DNA of 64,000 nucleotides from Metallumcola ferriviriculae (GTDB taxonomy: Bacteria > Bacillota > JADQBR01), in assembly GCF_035573695.1 (NCBI RefSeq), contig NZ_CP121694.1:2084501-2148500 (forward strand), given 5' to 3'. Below, piece after piece: positions 1-10,285 of the stretch (position 1 is its first letter; the number at the start of each line of letters is the position of its first letter). The notes beneath the pieces were generated by a model. It saw nothing but the letters and a program-made list of their open reading frames with translations. It made no database searches and was not told where the DNA came from. Position numbers and translations under genes: made by a program.

Positions 1-1229
1 TGGGGCATTTTGTCTCCGGCACCTGCAACATCAGTAACTTGTTCAACTTGAGTTGGCCGCATAAGTACTGAAAAGCAGAAGTCTCCATTCTTTACTTTAT
101 CAATGGTGTCCTTCCCGTTACGAGTATAAGTGATAAAATCACCTGATGCTCTTTCCGCACTACCAAGTCCCAAAACATTTTCTAACAACATGCTATGGAG
201 AATGGCAACATCTAGTTTGCGCCAATGTAAGCTCTTATCCAAACCATATAAGGTTTCCGGGTAGCAATCCGGCCTTAAGGTAAGGAAATACGCTTGATCG
301 CCGCCCGCATATATGGCAAAGGCCGATTTACTTGTCTCATTTAACCTATCTTCAAGGGCACCAGCATCAGCAGCTACTTTTTCGATGATAAAGTATTTAT
401 TACTTTCGGCGAGCAGCCGAGTTAAGTCTTCCGCAGAAGTGTTTTTTATCATTCTGTGAGTGGGCAAGATAATCAGTCCATCGTCGTGAAGATTAACCAA
501 AGTAATCATAATGTGACCATACCCGTCATGACCTTTTGCTTTCATTTCTTCAGCATGCTTCAACGCAGTTTCATAGCGATGATGACCATCCGCTATATAA
601 ATGGTTTTAGCGAATAAGTTCTTTTGTACTTTGTTGATGACATCAATGTCTGTCACAGCCCAAAGCCTATGAATTACGCCGGTGCTGTCAGAAACCGTGC
701 AATCAGGTTCCTTGGATTGACATACCTTTAAAAGCAATTTCTGAGATGATTTCTCCTCTTCGTCGTAAAGACCAAAAATCGGGCTAAAATTCGCCTGACA
801 GGATTCTAATAGGAGTTTGCGGTCGGTCTTAGCTTTTGGAAGGGTTTCCTCATGCGGAAGAACTTCGCCGCGTCCGTAATCCACACATTTTAGACCGGTA
901 ATGAAACCGGTACGATTATAGGTATTTCCATTGATTGAAAACTCCTGGCGGTAAAGGTATAAACTGGGAGTGCTGTCTTGAACCAAAATGCCATCACGCT
1001 GCCATTGCTTAAAAATCTCTGATGCTCGAGTATAACGGTTATTATCAGTATCGTCATCGGGGTAAGTCTTTCCTAACTCTAAACGAATTATATTGTAGGG
1101 ATGCTGTTCATAGAAACGATTCTGTGCTTCAGGTCCTATTACATCGTATGGTGGGGTGGTTACTTCCTCTAAGTGTGCTACCATTTTAGGATTGTAACGT
1201 AGACCTTTAATTGGGACTATTTCCGCCAT
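1..1229 (-). CDS. DUF1015 family protein (3' end outside window)
   Basis: The reverse strand is open from ATG at 1229 to the window edge, about 409 codons, so the C-terminus is missing. The start is set by AAGGAGG eight bases upstream. The protein begins MAEIVPIKGLRYNPKMV and contains TTPPYDVIGP near residue 24 and an IADGHHRYETA segment around residue 205, both typical of the DUF1015 (DhaKLM-operon-like, HTH-free) family found widely in anaerobic Bacillota. Its biochemical function is not established. It is transcribed away from comM, so the two genes share the 1230-1430 intergenic region. Confidence 0.85.
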   Translation of the reverse strand, partial: MAEIVPIKGLRYNPKMVAHLEEVTTPPYDVIGPEAQNRFYEQHPYNIIRLELGKTYPDDDTDNNRYTRASEIFKQWQRDGILVQDSTPSLYLYRQEFSINGNTYNRTGFITGLKCVDYGRGEVLPHEETLPKAKTDRKLLLESCQANFSPIFGLYDEEEKSSQKLLLKVCQSKEPDCTVSDSTGVIHRLWAVTDIDVINKVQKNLFAKTIYIADGHHRYETALKHAEEMKAKGHDGYGHIMITLVNLHDDGLIILPTHRMIKNTSAEDLTRLLAESNKYFIIEKVAADAGALEDRLNETSKSAFAIYAGGDQAYFLTLRPDCYPETLYGLDKSLHWRKLDVAILHSMLLENVLGLGSAERASGDFITYTRNGKDTIDKVKNGDFCFSVLMRPTQVEQVTDVAGAGDKMP

Positions 1230-1430
1230 TTTTTTCCTCCTTCTTATGTTTGCAGTTATTTTATTATATCTTGACATTAAATTCAACTCAATGAATTAAG
1301 CATTAAATTCCTGAAATAATTAGCTAGCTACTAAATTAGGGATAAAAGGCATTTGTGAGAAGGTTAATGGAAAATTTTGTAGAAAAATACCACTAAGAAT
1401 CTAATGCGATAAAGGTGTGGGTGTTTTCAT
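1230..1430. other. divergent intergenic region
   Basis: AT-rich spacer between the minus-strand DUF1015 gene and comM. TTGACA at 1271-1276 is a good -35 element on the plus strand, but the hexamer 17 bases on (1294-1299, AATTAA) is a weak -10, so a comM promoter here is only possible. No RNA structure or repeat was seen. Confidence 0.3.
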
Positions 1431-2957
1431 ATGTTAGCGATAGTTGAAAGCTGTTCGTTAATTGGTATTTCCGCTTGCTTAATAAAGGTGGAAGTGGATG
1501 TATCATTGGGGTTGCCTGGCTTTGAAATAGTCGGTTTGCCCGACGCTGCAGTTAGGGAGGCAAGAGACAGGGTTAAAGCTGCCATCCGTAACAGCGGTTT
1601 TCGTTTCCCTGATCAGAAAGTTACTGTAAATCTGGCACCGGCTGATATAAAAAAAGTTGGTCCTTTTTTTGACCTGCCCATTGCCTTAGCTATATTGGCT
1701 GCTAACGGACAGCTAAATTTAGACGCTCTTTGCGGCAAGGTATTTGTAGGGGAGCTGTCTTTAGAGGGAACCGTTCGAGCAGTTTCCGGTATATTACCCA
1801 TGTCATTAGCATTATCACAGCTTGGTAAAGATTGCTTTTTTGTGCCAAAAGTTAATGCTTGGGAAGGTGCACTAGCTAATAACATACGGGTTTACCCGGC
1901 AGAAAGCCTACGGCAATTGGCGATGGACTTTAATGAGGGCTTAGCTCTTACACCTGCTGAGCCTAAGCGGCTTGATGATTGTAACAAAGAATTGGATCCG
2001 GATTTGGCTGATGTAATAGGGCAAAGCGGTGCGAAACGCGCAATGGAAATTGCAGCAGCTGGTGGTCATAATCTTTTAATGGTGGGACCGCCAGGCTCCG
2101 GTAAAACTATGTTGGCTAAAAGATTACCTTCAATTTTACCGTCATTGACCAGGCAGCAGTGTATTGAAATCACCCAGGTGTATAGTGCTGCTGGGCAATT
2201 AAATCCTGTTTTCCCGTTGATTACTCGGCCGCCTTTTCGTGCACCACACCATACTGCATCTTCCGCAAGTATTATCGGTGGTGGCCGTATACCTAAGCCA
2301 GGTGAGATTAGTTTGGCTCATAACGGGGTACTGTTTTTAGATGAGCTGCCGGAATATCGTAAGGATGTGATAGAATCCTTAAGGCAGCCATTGGAAAATG
2401 GTAATGTGGCAATATCCAGGATCTCAGCAACTGTTGATTACCCAGCTGAAATTATGTTGATTGCAGCAATGAACCCCTGTAAATGCGGCTTCTTCGGAGA
2501 CCCTTCCAGACAATGTACCTGCAGTGACTATGAGGTCGGACGTTATCGAAGTCGTGTTTCCGGTCCTGTACTAGATCGGATAGACATTCAAATAGAGGTG
2601 CCCAGAATGGCCTTTGATGAAACTAGAGTTGTAAAGACATCGGAATCTTCTTCACAAATTAGGTCACGGGTTATCAAGGCAAGGGAAGTACAAACCTGGC
2701 GATATAAAGGTTTAGGATTTTATACAAACAGTCAATTAGATGTCAAGGCCCTTAAAAAATGGTGTAAAGTGGATAAAGAAGGAGAAAACTTACTGAGAAT
2801 TTCATATGACCGCTTGGGCTTAAGTATGCGCGCCCATCATCGAATTTTGAAAGTCGCAAGAACTATTGCAGACCTTGCTGGGCAAGAAGAGATATCAAGC
2901 AGTCATTTGGCGGAAGCAATTCAATATAGAAGTCTTGACAGAAGTAACTTGCAATAA
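1431..2957 (+). CDS. comM: YifB/ComM family Mg-chelatase-like AAA+ ATPase
   Basis: 508 aa, the usual family length. The N-terminal ChlI-like domain (about 1-170, GLPGFEIVGLPDAAVREARDR) is followed by an AAA+ core with Walker A GPPGSGKT near residue 217, Walker B LFLDELPE near 302 and a C-terminal Mg_chelatase_C region. Four cysteines (CKCGFF...CTC, about 348-363) form a probable metal-binding loop seen in the family. ComM is a hexameric helicase that promotes branch migration during natural transformation; in sporulating anaerobes the role is less clear. The proximity to dprA, another recombination-mediator gene, is a common arrangement. Confidence 0.93.
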   Translation: MLAIVESCSLIGISACLIKVEVDVSLGLPGFEIVGLPDAAVREARDRVKAAIRNSGFRFPDQKVTVNLAPADIKKVGPFFDLPIALAILAANGQLNLDALCGKVFVGELSLEGTVRAVSGILPMSLALSQLGKDCFFVPKVNAWEGALANNIRVYPAESLRQLAMDFNEGLALTPAEPKRLDDCNKELDPDLADVIGQSGAKRAMEIAAAGGHNLLMVGPPGSGKTMLAKRLPSILPSLTRQQCIEITQVYSAAGQLNPVFPLITRPPFRAPHHTASSASIIGGGRIPKPGEISLAHNGVLFLDELPEYRKDVIESLRQPLENGNVAISRISATVDYPAEIMLIAAMNPCKCGFFGDPSRQCTCSDYEVGRYRSRVSGPVLDRIDIQIEVPRMAFDETRVVKTSESSSQIRSRVIKAREVQTWRYKGLGFYTNSQLDVKALKKWCKVDKEGENLLRISYDRLGLSMRAHHRILKVARTIADLAGQEEISSSHLAEAIQYRSLDRSNLQ

Positions 2958-2998
2958 ATAATTCGAAGTTTTTTACCAAGAAAAATGATTTAAAGTGC

Positions 2999-3146
2999 GT
3001 GTTCAAAAAGTCCATTGTAGCAGGAGCAAGAAGTTCAAGGCGCGAAGGCTTTCAGACGCGGAGCGTACTGGTGGCGTACGTGAGCAGTCTCAAAGACTGA
3101 GCAACGCAGAAATTCGCCGCTCACCTGCGATGGACTTTTTGAACAT
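2999..3146. repeat. MITE-like palindromic repeat, about 148 bp
   Basis: The ends are near-perfect inverted repeats: GTTCAAAAAGTCCA at 3001-3014 and its complement TGGACTTTTTGAAC at 3131-3144, extending imperfectly inward. The interior has GCGTAC direct repeats (about 3064 and 3074) and a small hairpin CAGTCT-CAA-AGACTG near 3090. It has no coding capacity and is GC-richer than the flanks. It lies just after the comM stop. The structure suits a non-autonomous mobile element or a palindromic intergenic repeat. Confidence 0.7.
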
Positions 3147-3251
3147 CCTCTTAAAGAAACTTTGGCAACCATAAACAATTATGCCTTTAATTATTCACCA
3201 TAATTTTTCGCCTCCGGGAAAAACTAATACCAATTAAAGGAGGTGATAATG

Positions 3252-3476
3252 ATGGCTCAAGGACAACAAGGGAAGAAACATGTAGTGCCCCAGGCTCACA
3301 AGGCTTTAGATAATATGAAGTATGAAATTGCCGGTGAACTTGGCATTCCTGTTTATCAAGGTTCAGAAGATTATTGGGGCGAAATTTCGTCCAGGGACTG
3401 CGGTTCAGTTGGTGGACACATGGTAAGAAAAATGATCCAGATGGCGGAACAACAGCTGTCAACCACGACAAAATAA
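3252..3476 (+). CDS. alpha/beta-type small acid-soluble spore protein
   Basis: 74 aa, starting MAQGQQGKK. An in-frame GTG lies at 3243, but AAAGGAGGTG (3236-3245) is best spaced for the ATG at 3252. The segment ALDNMKYEIAGELGIP matches the conserved first half of alpha/beta SASPs, with the GPR protease site at E-IA; GSVGGHMVRKMIQMAE matches the conserved second half. These proteins coat and protect DNA in the dormant spore and are degraded at germination. This is the clearest evidence that the organism sporulates. A terminator follows at once, so it is monocistronic. Confidence 0.93.
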   Translation: MAQGQQGKKHVVPQAHKALDNMKYEIAGELGIPVYQGSEDYWGEISSRDCGSVGGHMVRKMIQMAEQQLSTTTK

Positions 3477-3494
3477 TTAATTTTACTAACTCTA

Positions 3495-3524
3495 ACCGGG
3501 TCATCTCCCGGTCTTTATTTTTGT
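3495..3524 (+). terminator. Rho-independent terminator of the spore protein gene
   Basis: Stem ACCGGG (3495-3500) with CCCGGT (3507-3512), six-base loop, followed by a T-rich tract. It sits 18 bases after the stop codon. Confidence 0.8.
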
Positions 3525-3610
3525 TGTGTTAAAAAATTGATTTAACAGAAATAATATATTTAACATGAATAAAATAATATTATAACTAATAAAACGGTGG
3601 GGGTGAAGCC

Positions 3611-3721
3611 GTGACTAATGGAATGAGAATTGTCGCTGCACTGGTTACTGGAGTTGCTCAGTTATTTGTTTTTTACTTAGTTTTGTTTAAAGTTGGTGAA
3701 AAAATTAAGAAAATAAATTAA
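3611..3721 (+). CDS. hypothetical 36-aa single-pass membrane peptide
   Basis: GTG start at 3611 preceded by GGTGGGGGTGA. The peptide MTNGMRIVAALVTGVAQLF continues as one hydrophobic helix (about residues 6-27) and ends in a lysine-rich tail (KVGEKIKKIN), giving an N-out or N-in single-pass topology. The family is not recognised. It sits between the spore gene terminator and the LigD-type polymerase, whose TTG follows 15 bases later, so the two may be co-transcribed. Confidence 0.5.
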   Translation: MTNGMRIVAALVTGVAQLFVFYLVLFKVGEKIKKIN

Positions 3722-3736
3722 TCGGAGTGGAAATAA

Positions 3737-4627
3737 TTGAAGGAATTTATTTATAATACAGACGATGTAAATGTTACGCTTAAAAACTTAGAGAAAAAGT
3801 TCTGGCCTAATGATAATTTTAGTAAAGGCGATCTGCTTAACTATTACGACAAAGCAGGTCCTTTTCTTCTGCCCTACATTAAAAAGCGACCTTTTACCAT
3901 GAAACGATATCCCGATGGCATAGACGGGAAGCATTTTTTTCAGAAGGACTGCCCGGATTATGCACCAGACTGGTTGGGAAGAGTTGCGATGGGTAAACGT
4001 GAGAAGGTCATTGATTATATTATCATAAATAAAGTGGCGGACATTCTTTGGGTGGTAAATCAGGGGTGTATCGATATGCATACCTGGCTCGCATCTTATA
4101 CAAACCCGACGAAGCCCGATATAGCGGTTTTTGATTTGGATCCAGCTGAGGGGTCAACTTGGCAAGATGTCTTGAGCATGGCAAAAATCATCAGAGAAGC
4201 CTTAGAAAGCATTCGATTGATGGGTTATCCTAAGACCAGCGGATCAAAAGGGTTACACATTTATATTCCTATCCAACCGCTGTACAGCTACTCTCAGGTT
4301 CAAAATTTTATTAGGGGATTGGCAGAAATGATTGCCTCGGCCTATCCGGAAAAGGCTACAACTGCTCGCAATATTAAAGACCGTAAAAATAAGGTATATA
4401 TTGATTATCTTCAAAATGGGGCCGGTAGAACAATGGCTTCAGTGTTCAGCGTACGCCCGGTACCGGGCGCGACCGTTTCAATGCCGATCTCCTGGGAGGA
4501 AGTAGAGCAGCGCAGTATTCATCCATATCAATTTACTATGACTAATGTTTTGGACCAGATAAGAGAAAGGGACACGCTTTTTCAGGGTGTACTCACCAAA
4601 AGACAGAAACTGCCGCCGATTCATTAG
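3737..4627 (+). CDS. stand-alone LigD-type DNA polymerase/primase domain protein
   Basis: 296 aa, TTG start with GGAG nine bases upstream. It covers just the archaeo-eukaryotic primase-like polymerase domain of LigD: PYIKKRPFTMKRYPDG near residue 46, the metal-binding FDLDP (Asp133, Asp135), and SGSKGLHIYIP (His174 region). In other bacteria LigD joins this domain to a ligase and a 3'-phosphoesterase and works with Ku in non-homologous end joining. Several spore-forming anaerobes encode the polymerase as a separate protein. Neither Ku nor the ligase lies in this window. Its position beside a spore gene would suit break repair during germination, which is inference. Confidence 0.88.
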   Translation: MKEFIYNTDDVNVTLKNLEKKFWPNDNFSKGDLLNYYDKAGPFLLPYIKKRPFTMKRYPDGIDGKHFFQKDCPDYAPDWLGRVAMGKREKVIDYIIINKVADILWVVNQGCIDMHTWLASYTNPTKPDIAVFDLDPAEGSTWQDVLSMAKIIREALESIRLMGYPKTSGSKGLHIYIPIQPLYSYSQVQNFIRGLAEMIASAYPEKATTARNIKDRKNKVYIDYLQNGAGRTMASVFSVRPVPGATVSMPISWEEVEQRSIHPYQFTMTNVLDQIRERDTLFQGVLTKRQKLPPIH

Positions 4628-4708
4628 CATGAATTTTTTTCAATAAGAAGGAAATTGCCCTTCTACCCCGAAAGCATTGAAAAAAGGTTTTCGGGATGGG
4701 GAGCGTTT

Positions 4709-5791
4709 ATGAAGGATATTTGTTGGCTGGGTTTAAGTCAAGTACCGGGTTTTGGTCCGAGGTCATTAAAGCAGCTTCTGCAGGAATTCAGCAGTGTTGA
4801 AGAGTTATGGACATGTTCTGCTGAACTGTTGCGCCAAACAGCAATATCTCAGGCGCAGATTGAAACCTTTTTGCAGTTCCGAAAGAATTTTGACCCGCAC
4901 AGGGAGACTGCACTGCTTTTAGAAAACGGAATTTATTTTATCCATCTTGATCATCCCGATTACCCGGAAAGGCTGACATGGCTTTACGACCCACCACTGG
5001 TGCTTTACTACCGTGGGGATATTACTATATTAAAGGATGAGACAATCGGGGTGGTTGGTTCCCGCAGGGCCACTGCGTATGGTGCAAAGGTGGCCTATAA
5101 CTTAGCGTCTGACCTAGCATCCAGTGGGTTAGTTATTGTCAGTGGAATGGCTCGTGGCATTGATACAGCAGCTCATAAGGGCGCTCTAGGTGCCCAGGGC
5201 AAGACTGTAGCGGTTTTGGGTTCAGGCGTGGATATTTGCTATCCTAAACAAAATAAAGAGATTTATCAGGAAATTTGCACCAAAGGTTTGGTAATATCGG
5301 AATTTCCTCCTAATACTCCTCCCGAAGCGAGGAATTTTCCTATTCGGAACCGAGTTATTAGTGGTTTGAGTTCTGGAGTAGTAGTGGTAGAGGCTGCAGA
5401 AAAAAGTGGTAGTTTGATTACGGCTGATCTGGCCTTGGAACAGGGGAAAGACGTCTTTGCGGTACCTGGTCCGGTTAACAGTGCCAATAGTGTTGGCACT
5501 AACAGATTATTAAAGCAAGGGGCACTTCTAGTCGAAGACGCTGATGATGTACTAAATCAATTGGGTTTCAGCAGCGGCCTGTGGAAGAATAATGCTCCGG
5601 GTAAAAAAGGAGTTCTACTTACCGCTGAGGAAGAAGAAATAATATCTTTGCTTTGCGGCGGACCAATACATCTTGAACAACTGGCGGGAGATATAGGCCA
5701 TTCTATGGAACGTCTACAGTCGTTACTATTGTTTCTTGAAGTAAAGGGATTGGTTAAGAAGTTGCCAGGCAGTTATTATCAGGCGATTTAA
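4709..5791 (+). CDS. dprA: DNA-processing protein DprA (Smf)
   Basis: 360 aa from ATG 4709, which has GGGGAG five bases upstream; an in-frame TTG at 4655 would add 18 residues of poor family similarity. The N-terminal SAM/HhH-like part holds LSQVPGFGPRSLKQLL. The Rossmann-like core carries VGSRRAT, SGMARGIDTAAHKGAL and the PIRNRVISGLS segment. A C-terminal winged-helix region closes the protein. DprA loads RecA on incoming single-stranded DNA. It opens the dprA-topA-trmFO-xerC-hslVU-codY series common in Bacillota. Confidence 0.93.
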   Translation: MKDICWLGLSQVPGFGPRSLKQLLQEFSSVEELWTCSAELLRQTAISQAQIETFLQFRKNFDPHRETALLLENGIYFIHLDHPDYPERLTWLYDPPLVLYYRGDITILKDETIGVVGSRRATAYGAKVAYNLASDLASSGLVIVSGMARGIDTAAHKGALGAQGKTVAVLGSGVDICYPKQNKEIYQEICTKGLVISEFPPNTPPEARNFPIRNRVISGLSSGVVVVEAAEKSGSLITADLALEQGKDVFAVPGPVNSANSVGTNRLLKQGALLVEDADDVLNQLGFSSGLWKNNAPGKKGVLLTAEEEEIISLLCGGPIHLEQLAGDIGHSMERLQSLLLFLEVKGLVKKLPGSYYQAI

Positions 5792-5878
5792 TAATTTTTA
5801 ACAAATAGTTATAATTAACCTTATCCATGTTTATAATGATTAACGACATTTAATCGTAAGAATTTGAGGTGAAGATTT

Positions 5879-7969
5879 TTGGCAAAGACACTTATAATTG
5901 TGGAATCGCCGGCGAAGGCAAAAACAATTTCCAAGTTTCTAGGAAGAAATTATACAGTAAAGTCCTCCATGGGGCATGTTAGAGATCTACCGCGCAGTCA
6001 ATTTGGTGTAGACGTTGAACAAAGGTTTGAACCTAAGTATATCACCATTCGCGGTAAGGGCGAGTTATTAAAAGAACTTCGTCAAGCTGCAGAGAAAAGC
6101 GACAATATTTTGCTGGCTCCTGACCCGGACAGAGAGGGAGAGGCAATTGCCTGGCATTTGGCCCATGCGTTAAAGATGGAAATAGATCAAAACTGTCGCA
6201 TCCAATTTAATGAGATTACAAAAGGTGCCGTAACTAATGCAGTGAAACATCCTCGAAAAATTAATTTTGATTTGGTGGATGCTCAACAAGCTCGAAGAAT
6301 TCTGGACCGGTTGGTTGGCTACAATCTTAGTCCTTTGCTGTGGAGAAAAGTCAAAAAAGGATTAAGTGCTGGTAGGGTGCAATCAGTGACAGTTAGATTA
6401 ATATGTGACCGTGAAGAAGAAATTAACGAATTCGAACCAGAAGAATATTGGACACTAGATGGCGTTTTTCAAGTTAAGACAGAAAAGCTAGAAGCTAAGT
6501 TAGCAAAGCTTGAAGGTAAAAATATTGAAATAAAATCCAGGCAGGATATGGAGCGAGTGCTTGCCGAATTGCAGGATTGTACCTATATTGTTGACGATAT
6601 TAAGAAGCGGGATAAAAAGCGTAATCCTGTTCCACCTTATACCACCAGTAGCTTACAACAGGATGCTTACCGGAAATTGAATTATACTGCCAGAAAAACA
6701 ATGCGTATTGCTCAACAATTGTATGAAGGTATTAATATTGGCAAAGAAGGTGCTGTGGGTCTTGTTACTTACATTCGTACGGATTCTACGCGCATTGCAG
6801 AGTCTGCTCAACAAGAGGTCCGGGACTATATCAAGGAAAGGTATGGAAGTAGATATATTCCGGAACAACCGCGCCAATTTGGTAACAAAAAATCTGCTCA
6901 AAACGCTCACGAGGCTATCAGACCAACAGATATAGGGCGTGTTCCGAAAGAAATCAAAGAATATTTGTCTCGGGATCAATATCGTTTGTACACTTTGATT
7001 TGGAAAAGATTTTTAGCCAGCCAAATGAGCTCTGCTCTGCTAGAAAGCACTACTGTACTGATTTCCGGCGGAAAATATCTATTTAAGGCAACGGGGTCAA
7101 TTATCAAATTTGCCGGCTTTATGGAAATCTACATTGACGATGATGAAAGCATTCAAGAAAAATATGACTTGCTGCCCGAGGTTAACATAGGGGCCAAGCT
7201 CGAATTAGACCAATTAATTGATAAACAGCATTTTACTCAACCGCCGCCGCGCTATAGTGAGGCATCTCTGGTTAAAACTCTTGAAGAATTGGGTATTGGT
7301 AGGCCAAGTACCTATGCACCTACTATAGAGACCATTATATCTCGGGGTTATGTGGCACGTGAGGAAAAGCAGTTTCACCCCACTGAACTTGGCCTAGTGG
7401 TAGTACAGCTTTTAAAGGAATACTTTCCCGATATAGTGGATGCTGAGTTCACGGCTAGTTTAGAAACAGAATTGGATGAGGTTGAGGAAGGTCATAGGGA
7501 CTGGCGTGACGTGATGGAATATTTTTATGGCCCATTCAAAGAGTTGCTTGATAAGGCAGAAGAAGAAATGGGTCAGGTGGAAATAGAAGATGAGGTATCT
7601 GATGTTCTATGCGAGAAATGTGGCCGCAATATGGTAATAAAATTTGGTCGTTACGGCAAATTTTTGGCTTGTCCCGGGTTTCCCGATTGTCGAAACACAA
7701 AACCACTTTTGGAAGAAATCGGTGTCAAATGCCCCCTTTGCGAGGGTAAGATTGTGGGACGACGCAGTAAAAAAGGACGTAAATTCTTTGGCTGCAGTAA
7801 TTACCCTGACTGCAATTTTATTTCCTGGGCAAAGCCGGTGGAAGAGCGCTGCCCGGAATGTAATACATATATGGTGGAAAAGCAATCAAAGAAACATGGA
7901 ACAAGGGTAGAGTGTGGAAATAAAGAGTGTACTTATCGCCGTCAAGTCAAAAAACAGGCCGAACAGTAG
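5879..7969 (+). CDS. topA: DNA topoisomerase I
   Basis: 696 aa, TTG start after GAGGTGAAG. The Toprim domain has [12 protein letters not shown] and the DPDREGE metal site (Asp82, Asp84, Glu86). The catalytic tyrosine is Tyr298 in VTYIRTDST. Three C-terminal four-cysteine zinc fingers follow (about 580-690: CEKCG...CPGFPDC, CPLCE...CSNYPDC, CPECN...CGNKEC). It is a type IA enzyme relaxing negative supercoils. TATAAT hexamers at 5810 and 5832 lie upstream but lack clear -35 partners. Confidence 0.96.
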   Translation: MAKTLIIVESPAKAKTISKFLGRNYTVKSSMGHVRDLPRSQFGVDVEQRFEPKYITIRGKGELLKELRQAAEKSDNILLAPDPDREGEAIAWHLAHALKMEIDQNCRIQFNEITKGAVTNAVKHPRKINFDLVDAQQARRILDRLVGYNLSPLLWRKVKKGLSAGRVQSVTVRLICDREEEINEFEPEEYWTLDGVFQVKTEKLEAKLAKLEGKNIEIKSRQDMERVLAELQDCTYIVDDIKKRDKKRNPVPPYTTSSLQQDAYRKLNYTARKTMRIAQQLYEGINIGKEGAVGLVTYIRTDSTRIAESAQQEVRDYIKERYGSRYIPEQPRQFGNKKSAQNAHEAIRPTDIGRVPKEIKEYLSRDQYRLYTLIWKRFLASQMSSALLESTTVLISGGKYLFKATGSIIKFAGFMEIYIDDDESIQEKYDLLPEVNIGAKLELDQLIDKQHFTQPPPRYSEASLVKTLEELGIGRPSTYAPTIETIISRGYVAREEKQFHPTELGLVVVQLLKEYFPDIVDAEFTASLETELDEVEEGHRDWRDVMEYFYGPFKELLDKAEEEMGQVEIEDEVSDVLCEKCGRNMVIKFGRYGKFLACPGFPDCRNTKPLLEEIGVKCPLCEGKIVGRRSKKGRKFFGCSNYPDCNFISWAKPVEERCPECNTYMVEKQSKKHGTRVECGNKECTYRRQVKKQAEQ

Positions 7970-7982
7970 GAGTTGGAATTTT

Positions 7983-9293
7983 ATGCAAATTACCGTAGTA
8001 GGCGCTGGACTAGCAGGAAGCGAAGCGGCTTGGCAAATAGCGAAGAAACAAATTCATGTAAAATTAGTTGAAATGAGGCCGAAGAAAATGACTCCGGCTC
8101 ATAAAACAGACTTTTTTGGAGAATTGGTTTGCAGCAATTCTTTAAGAGGTACGAGTTTAACCAATGCAGTAGGCTTACTAAAAGAAGAACTGCGGGAAAT
8201 GGACTCTTTAATCATGGCATGTGCGGACAAACACAGGGTTCCCGCTGGTGGAGCGTTGGCTGTGGACCGGGAAGCCTTTGCTAAGGAAATAACTGATAGA
8301 ATTTGGGGCAACCCGTTTATAGATGTAGACTTAAGTGAAGAAATGGAAGTGCCGAAAGGGCCGGTTATTATCGCCACCGGGCCCTTAACATCAGAAAAGA
8401 TGGCGTCGGCAATAAGTGTGTTGACCGGCGAAGAATATTTATACTTTTATGACGCAGCAGCCCCGATTGTCGCGGCTGAGAGCATTGATTACCAAAAAGC
8501 ATTCCGAGCATCACGGTATGATAAGGGCGATGCAGATTACATTAATTGTCCCCTTGATCAAGACGAATATGCTCAATTCCATCAAGAGTTAATCAGTGCT
8601 GAACTGGCGCCAGTTAAAGAGTTTGAAAAGGAACGCTTTTTTGAAGGGTGTATGCCGGTGGAGCAGCTAGCTAAACGAGGATATCAGACACTTTTATTTG
8701 GCCCGATGAAGCCGGTGGGGTTAGTTGACCCGAAGAGGGGTAAGGAACCTTTTGCAGTGGTACAACTGCGGCAGGACGATCGGGCGGCTACATTGTATAA
8801 TATAGTTGGATTTCAAACACATCTTAAATGGCCCGACCAAAAACGGATTTTCCGCCTGATACCGGGACTTGAACAAGCAGAATTTGTTAGATACGGGGTA
8901 ATGCACCGCAATACATTTGTCAATTCACCACGGTTACTTAAAGAAACCATGCAGATGAGCGAAAAAGAAGAAATTTTTTTTGCTGGGCAGATTACTGGTG
9001 TTGAAGGCTATGTGGAGTCCACGGCAAGTGGTTTAGTAGCAGGACTGAACGCGTCATTGTTTGTCAGTGGCAAATCATTGTTATCTTTTCCTCAGGATAC
9101 CGCTATTGGTGCTTTATGTGCTTATGCATCGGAGGCCAACGCTAATAAATTTCAACCTATGAATATTAACTTTGGTTTATTACCGCCTTTAGGGGAAAAA
9201 ATAAAACCAAAGTCACGTAAAAACGAAATGCTGGCAGAAAGAGCATTAGCCAGTCTGGCGCAATTTAAGGCAGCTAAAGCTTTAACCTTTTAG
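7983..9293 (+). CDS. trmFO: methylenetetrahydrofolate--tRNA-(uracil-5-)-methyltransferase
   Basis: 436 aa from ATG 7983 (TAGGAG upstream, overlapping the topA stop). The FAD-binding [16 protein letters not shown] at the N-terminus, [10 protein letters not shown] around residue 50 with the family's conserved cysteine, and [17 protein letters not shown] near 335 define TrmFO. It makes 5-methyluridine at tRNA position 54 using methylene-THF and FADH2. It lies in the topA-trmFO-xerC order seen in many Bacillota. Confidence 0.95.
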   Translation: MQITVVGAGLAGSEAAWQIAKKQIHVKLVEMRPKKMTPAHKTDFFGELVCSNSLRGTSLTNAVGLLKEELREMDSLIMACADKHRVPAGGALAVDREAFAKEITDRIWGNPFIDVDLSEEMEVPKGPVIIATGPLTSEKMASAISVLTGEEYLYFYDAAAPIVAAESIDYQKAFRASRYDKGDADYINCPLDQDEYAQFHQELISAELAPVKEFEKERFFEGCMPVEQLAKRGYQTLLFGPMKPVGLVDPKRGKEPFAVVQLRQDDRAATLYNIVGFQTHLKWPDQKRIFRLIPGLEQAEFVRYGVMHRNTFVNSPRLLKETMQMSEKEEIFFAGQITGVEGYVESTASGLVAGLNASLFVSGKSLLSFPQDTAIGALCAYASEANANKFQPMNINFGLLPPLGEKIKPKSRKNEMLAERALASLAQFKAAKALTF

Positions 9294-9365
9294 TCACTGT
9301 TATAATGCTTGTCAGAAGCTTGTGAATATGTTAACATAATAATGTTTAGCTGGAGGATTATAGGG

Positions 9366-10274
9366 ATGACTAGCATGGAGGAGGCATTAGATGCCTTCCA
9401 AATTTATTTAAAGGTACATAAAAATTGTTCGCCACTGACTAATATTGCCTACCAAAAAGACATTTTTCAGTTCAATCTTTTTACGGCAGATATTCTTAAT
9501 AAAGAGCCTTCCCAAGTCAGGCCCTCCGAAATTGATTATCGTATTATCAGGCAGTTTCTATCTTGGTTAATACGAGGCGGTTGCAAGAAGACTACAGCGG
9601 CAAGGAAATTGGCCGCATTACGTTCATTCTTCCGCTATTTGAATCAGGAACAAGTGGTTGAAACGAATCCGGTTTTAATGATAAAGACTCCGAAACAGGA
9701 CAAAAAGCTGCCATCCTTTTTATATTATGAAGAGGTCATTGAACTTTTGAAAGCGCCGGATGAAAGAAATGCTCTCGGCATTAGGGACAAAGCCCTACTA
9801 GAATTCATCTATTCATCCGGAGCTAGGGTAAGTGAAGTGGCATTACTAAAGTTAGACTCCGTAGACGTTTCTTTGGGGTATGTTAGGGTTATGGGGAAAG
9901 GGGCTAAGGAGCGTTTAGTCCCTTTCGGCAGCAAAGCTGCAGATGCTATTTCTACTTATTTAAAAGAAGCCAGGCCTAAATTAACCCTTTCAAGGTCCGG
10001 AGCCCTATTCGTTAACTATCGAGGAGATGCGCTAACTGTCAGGGGTATGCATTACATCGTGGACAAGTACGTAAAACAATTGGCGTTAGCCAAAAAAGTT
10101 TCGCCACACACATTACGTCACTCATTTGCTACGCACATGCTGGATCAAGGGGCGGATTTACGTGTGGTTCAGGAACTGCTAGGACATATTAGTTTATCTA
10201 CTACACAAATTTATACTCATGTGACCAAAAAACGGTTAAAAGAAGTATATCAAAACACTCATCCACGAGCGTAA
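9366..10274 (+). CDS. xerC: tyrosine recombinase XerC
   Basis: 302 aa from ATG 9366, with GGAGG nine bases upstream; the longer open frame back to 9309 lacks a ribosome site. It has an N-terminal SAM-like core-binding domain (1-95) and a catalytic domain with Arg in [36 protein letters not shown] and the terminal Tyr nucleophile. It resolves chromosome dimers at dif together with XerD. Its position directly before hslVU is the conserved one, which separates it from the unrelated recombinases at the right end of the window. Confidence 0.93.
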   Translation: MTSMEEALDAFQIYLKVHKNCSPLTNIAYQKDIFQFNLFTADILNKEPSQVRPSEIDYRIIRQFLSWLIRGGCKKTTAARKLAALRSFFRYLNQEQVVETNPVLMIKTPKQDKKLPSFLYYEEVIELLKAPDERNALGIRDKALLEFIYSSGARVSEVALLKLDSVDVSLGYVRVMGKGAKERLVPFGSKAADAISTYLKEARPKLTLSRSGALFVNYRGDALTVRGMHYIVDKYVKQLALAKKVSPHTLRHSFATHMLDQGADLRVVQELLGHISLSTTQIYTHVTKKRLKEVYQNTHPRA

Positions 10275-10285
10275 GGGGGGGAATT

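Noticed and set aside
3160-3240. Sigma-G promoter for the spore protein gene
   Set aside because: CATAATT at 3199 and CTAATAC at 3224 resemble parts of the consensus, but no pair has the right spacing.
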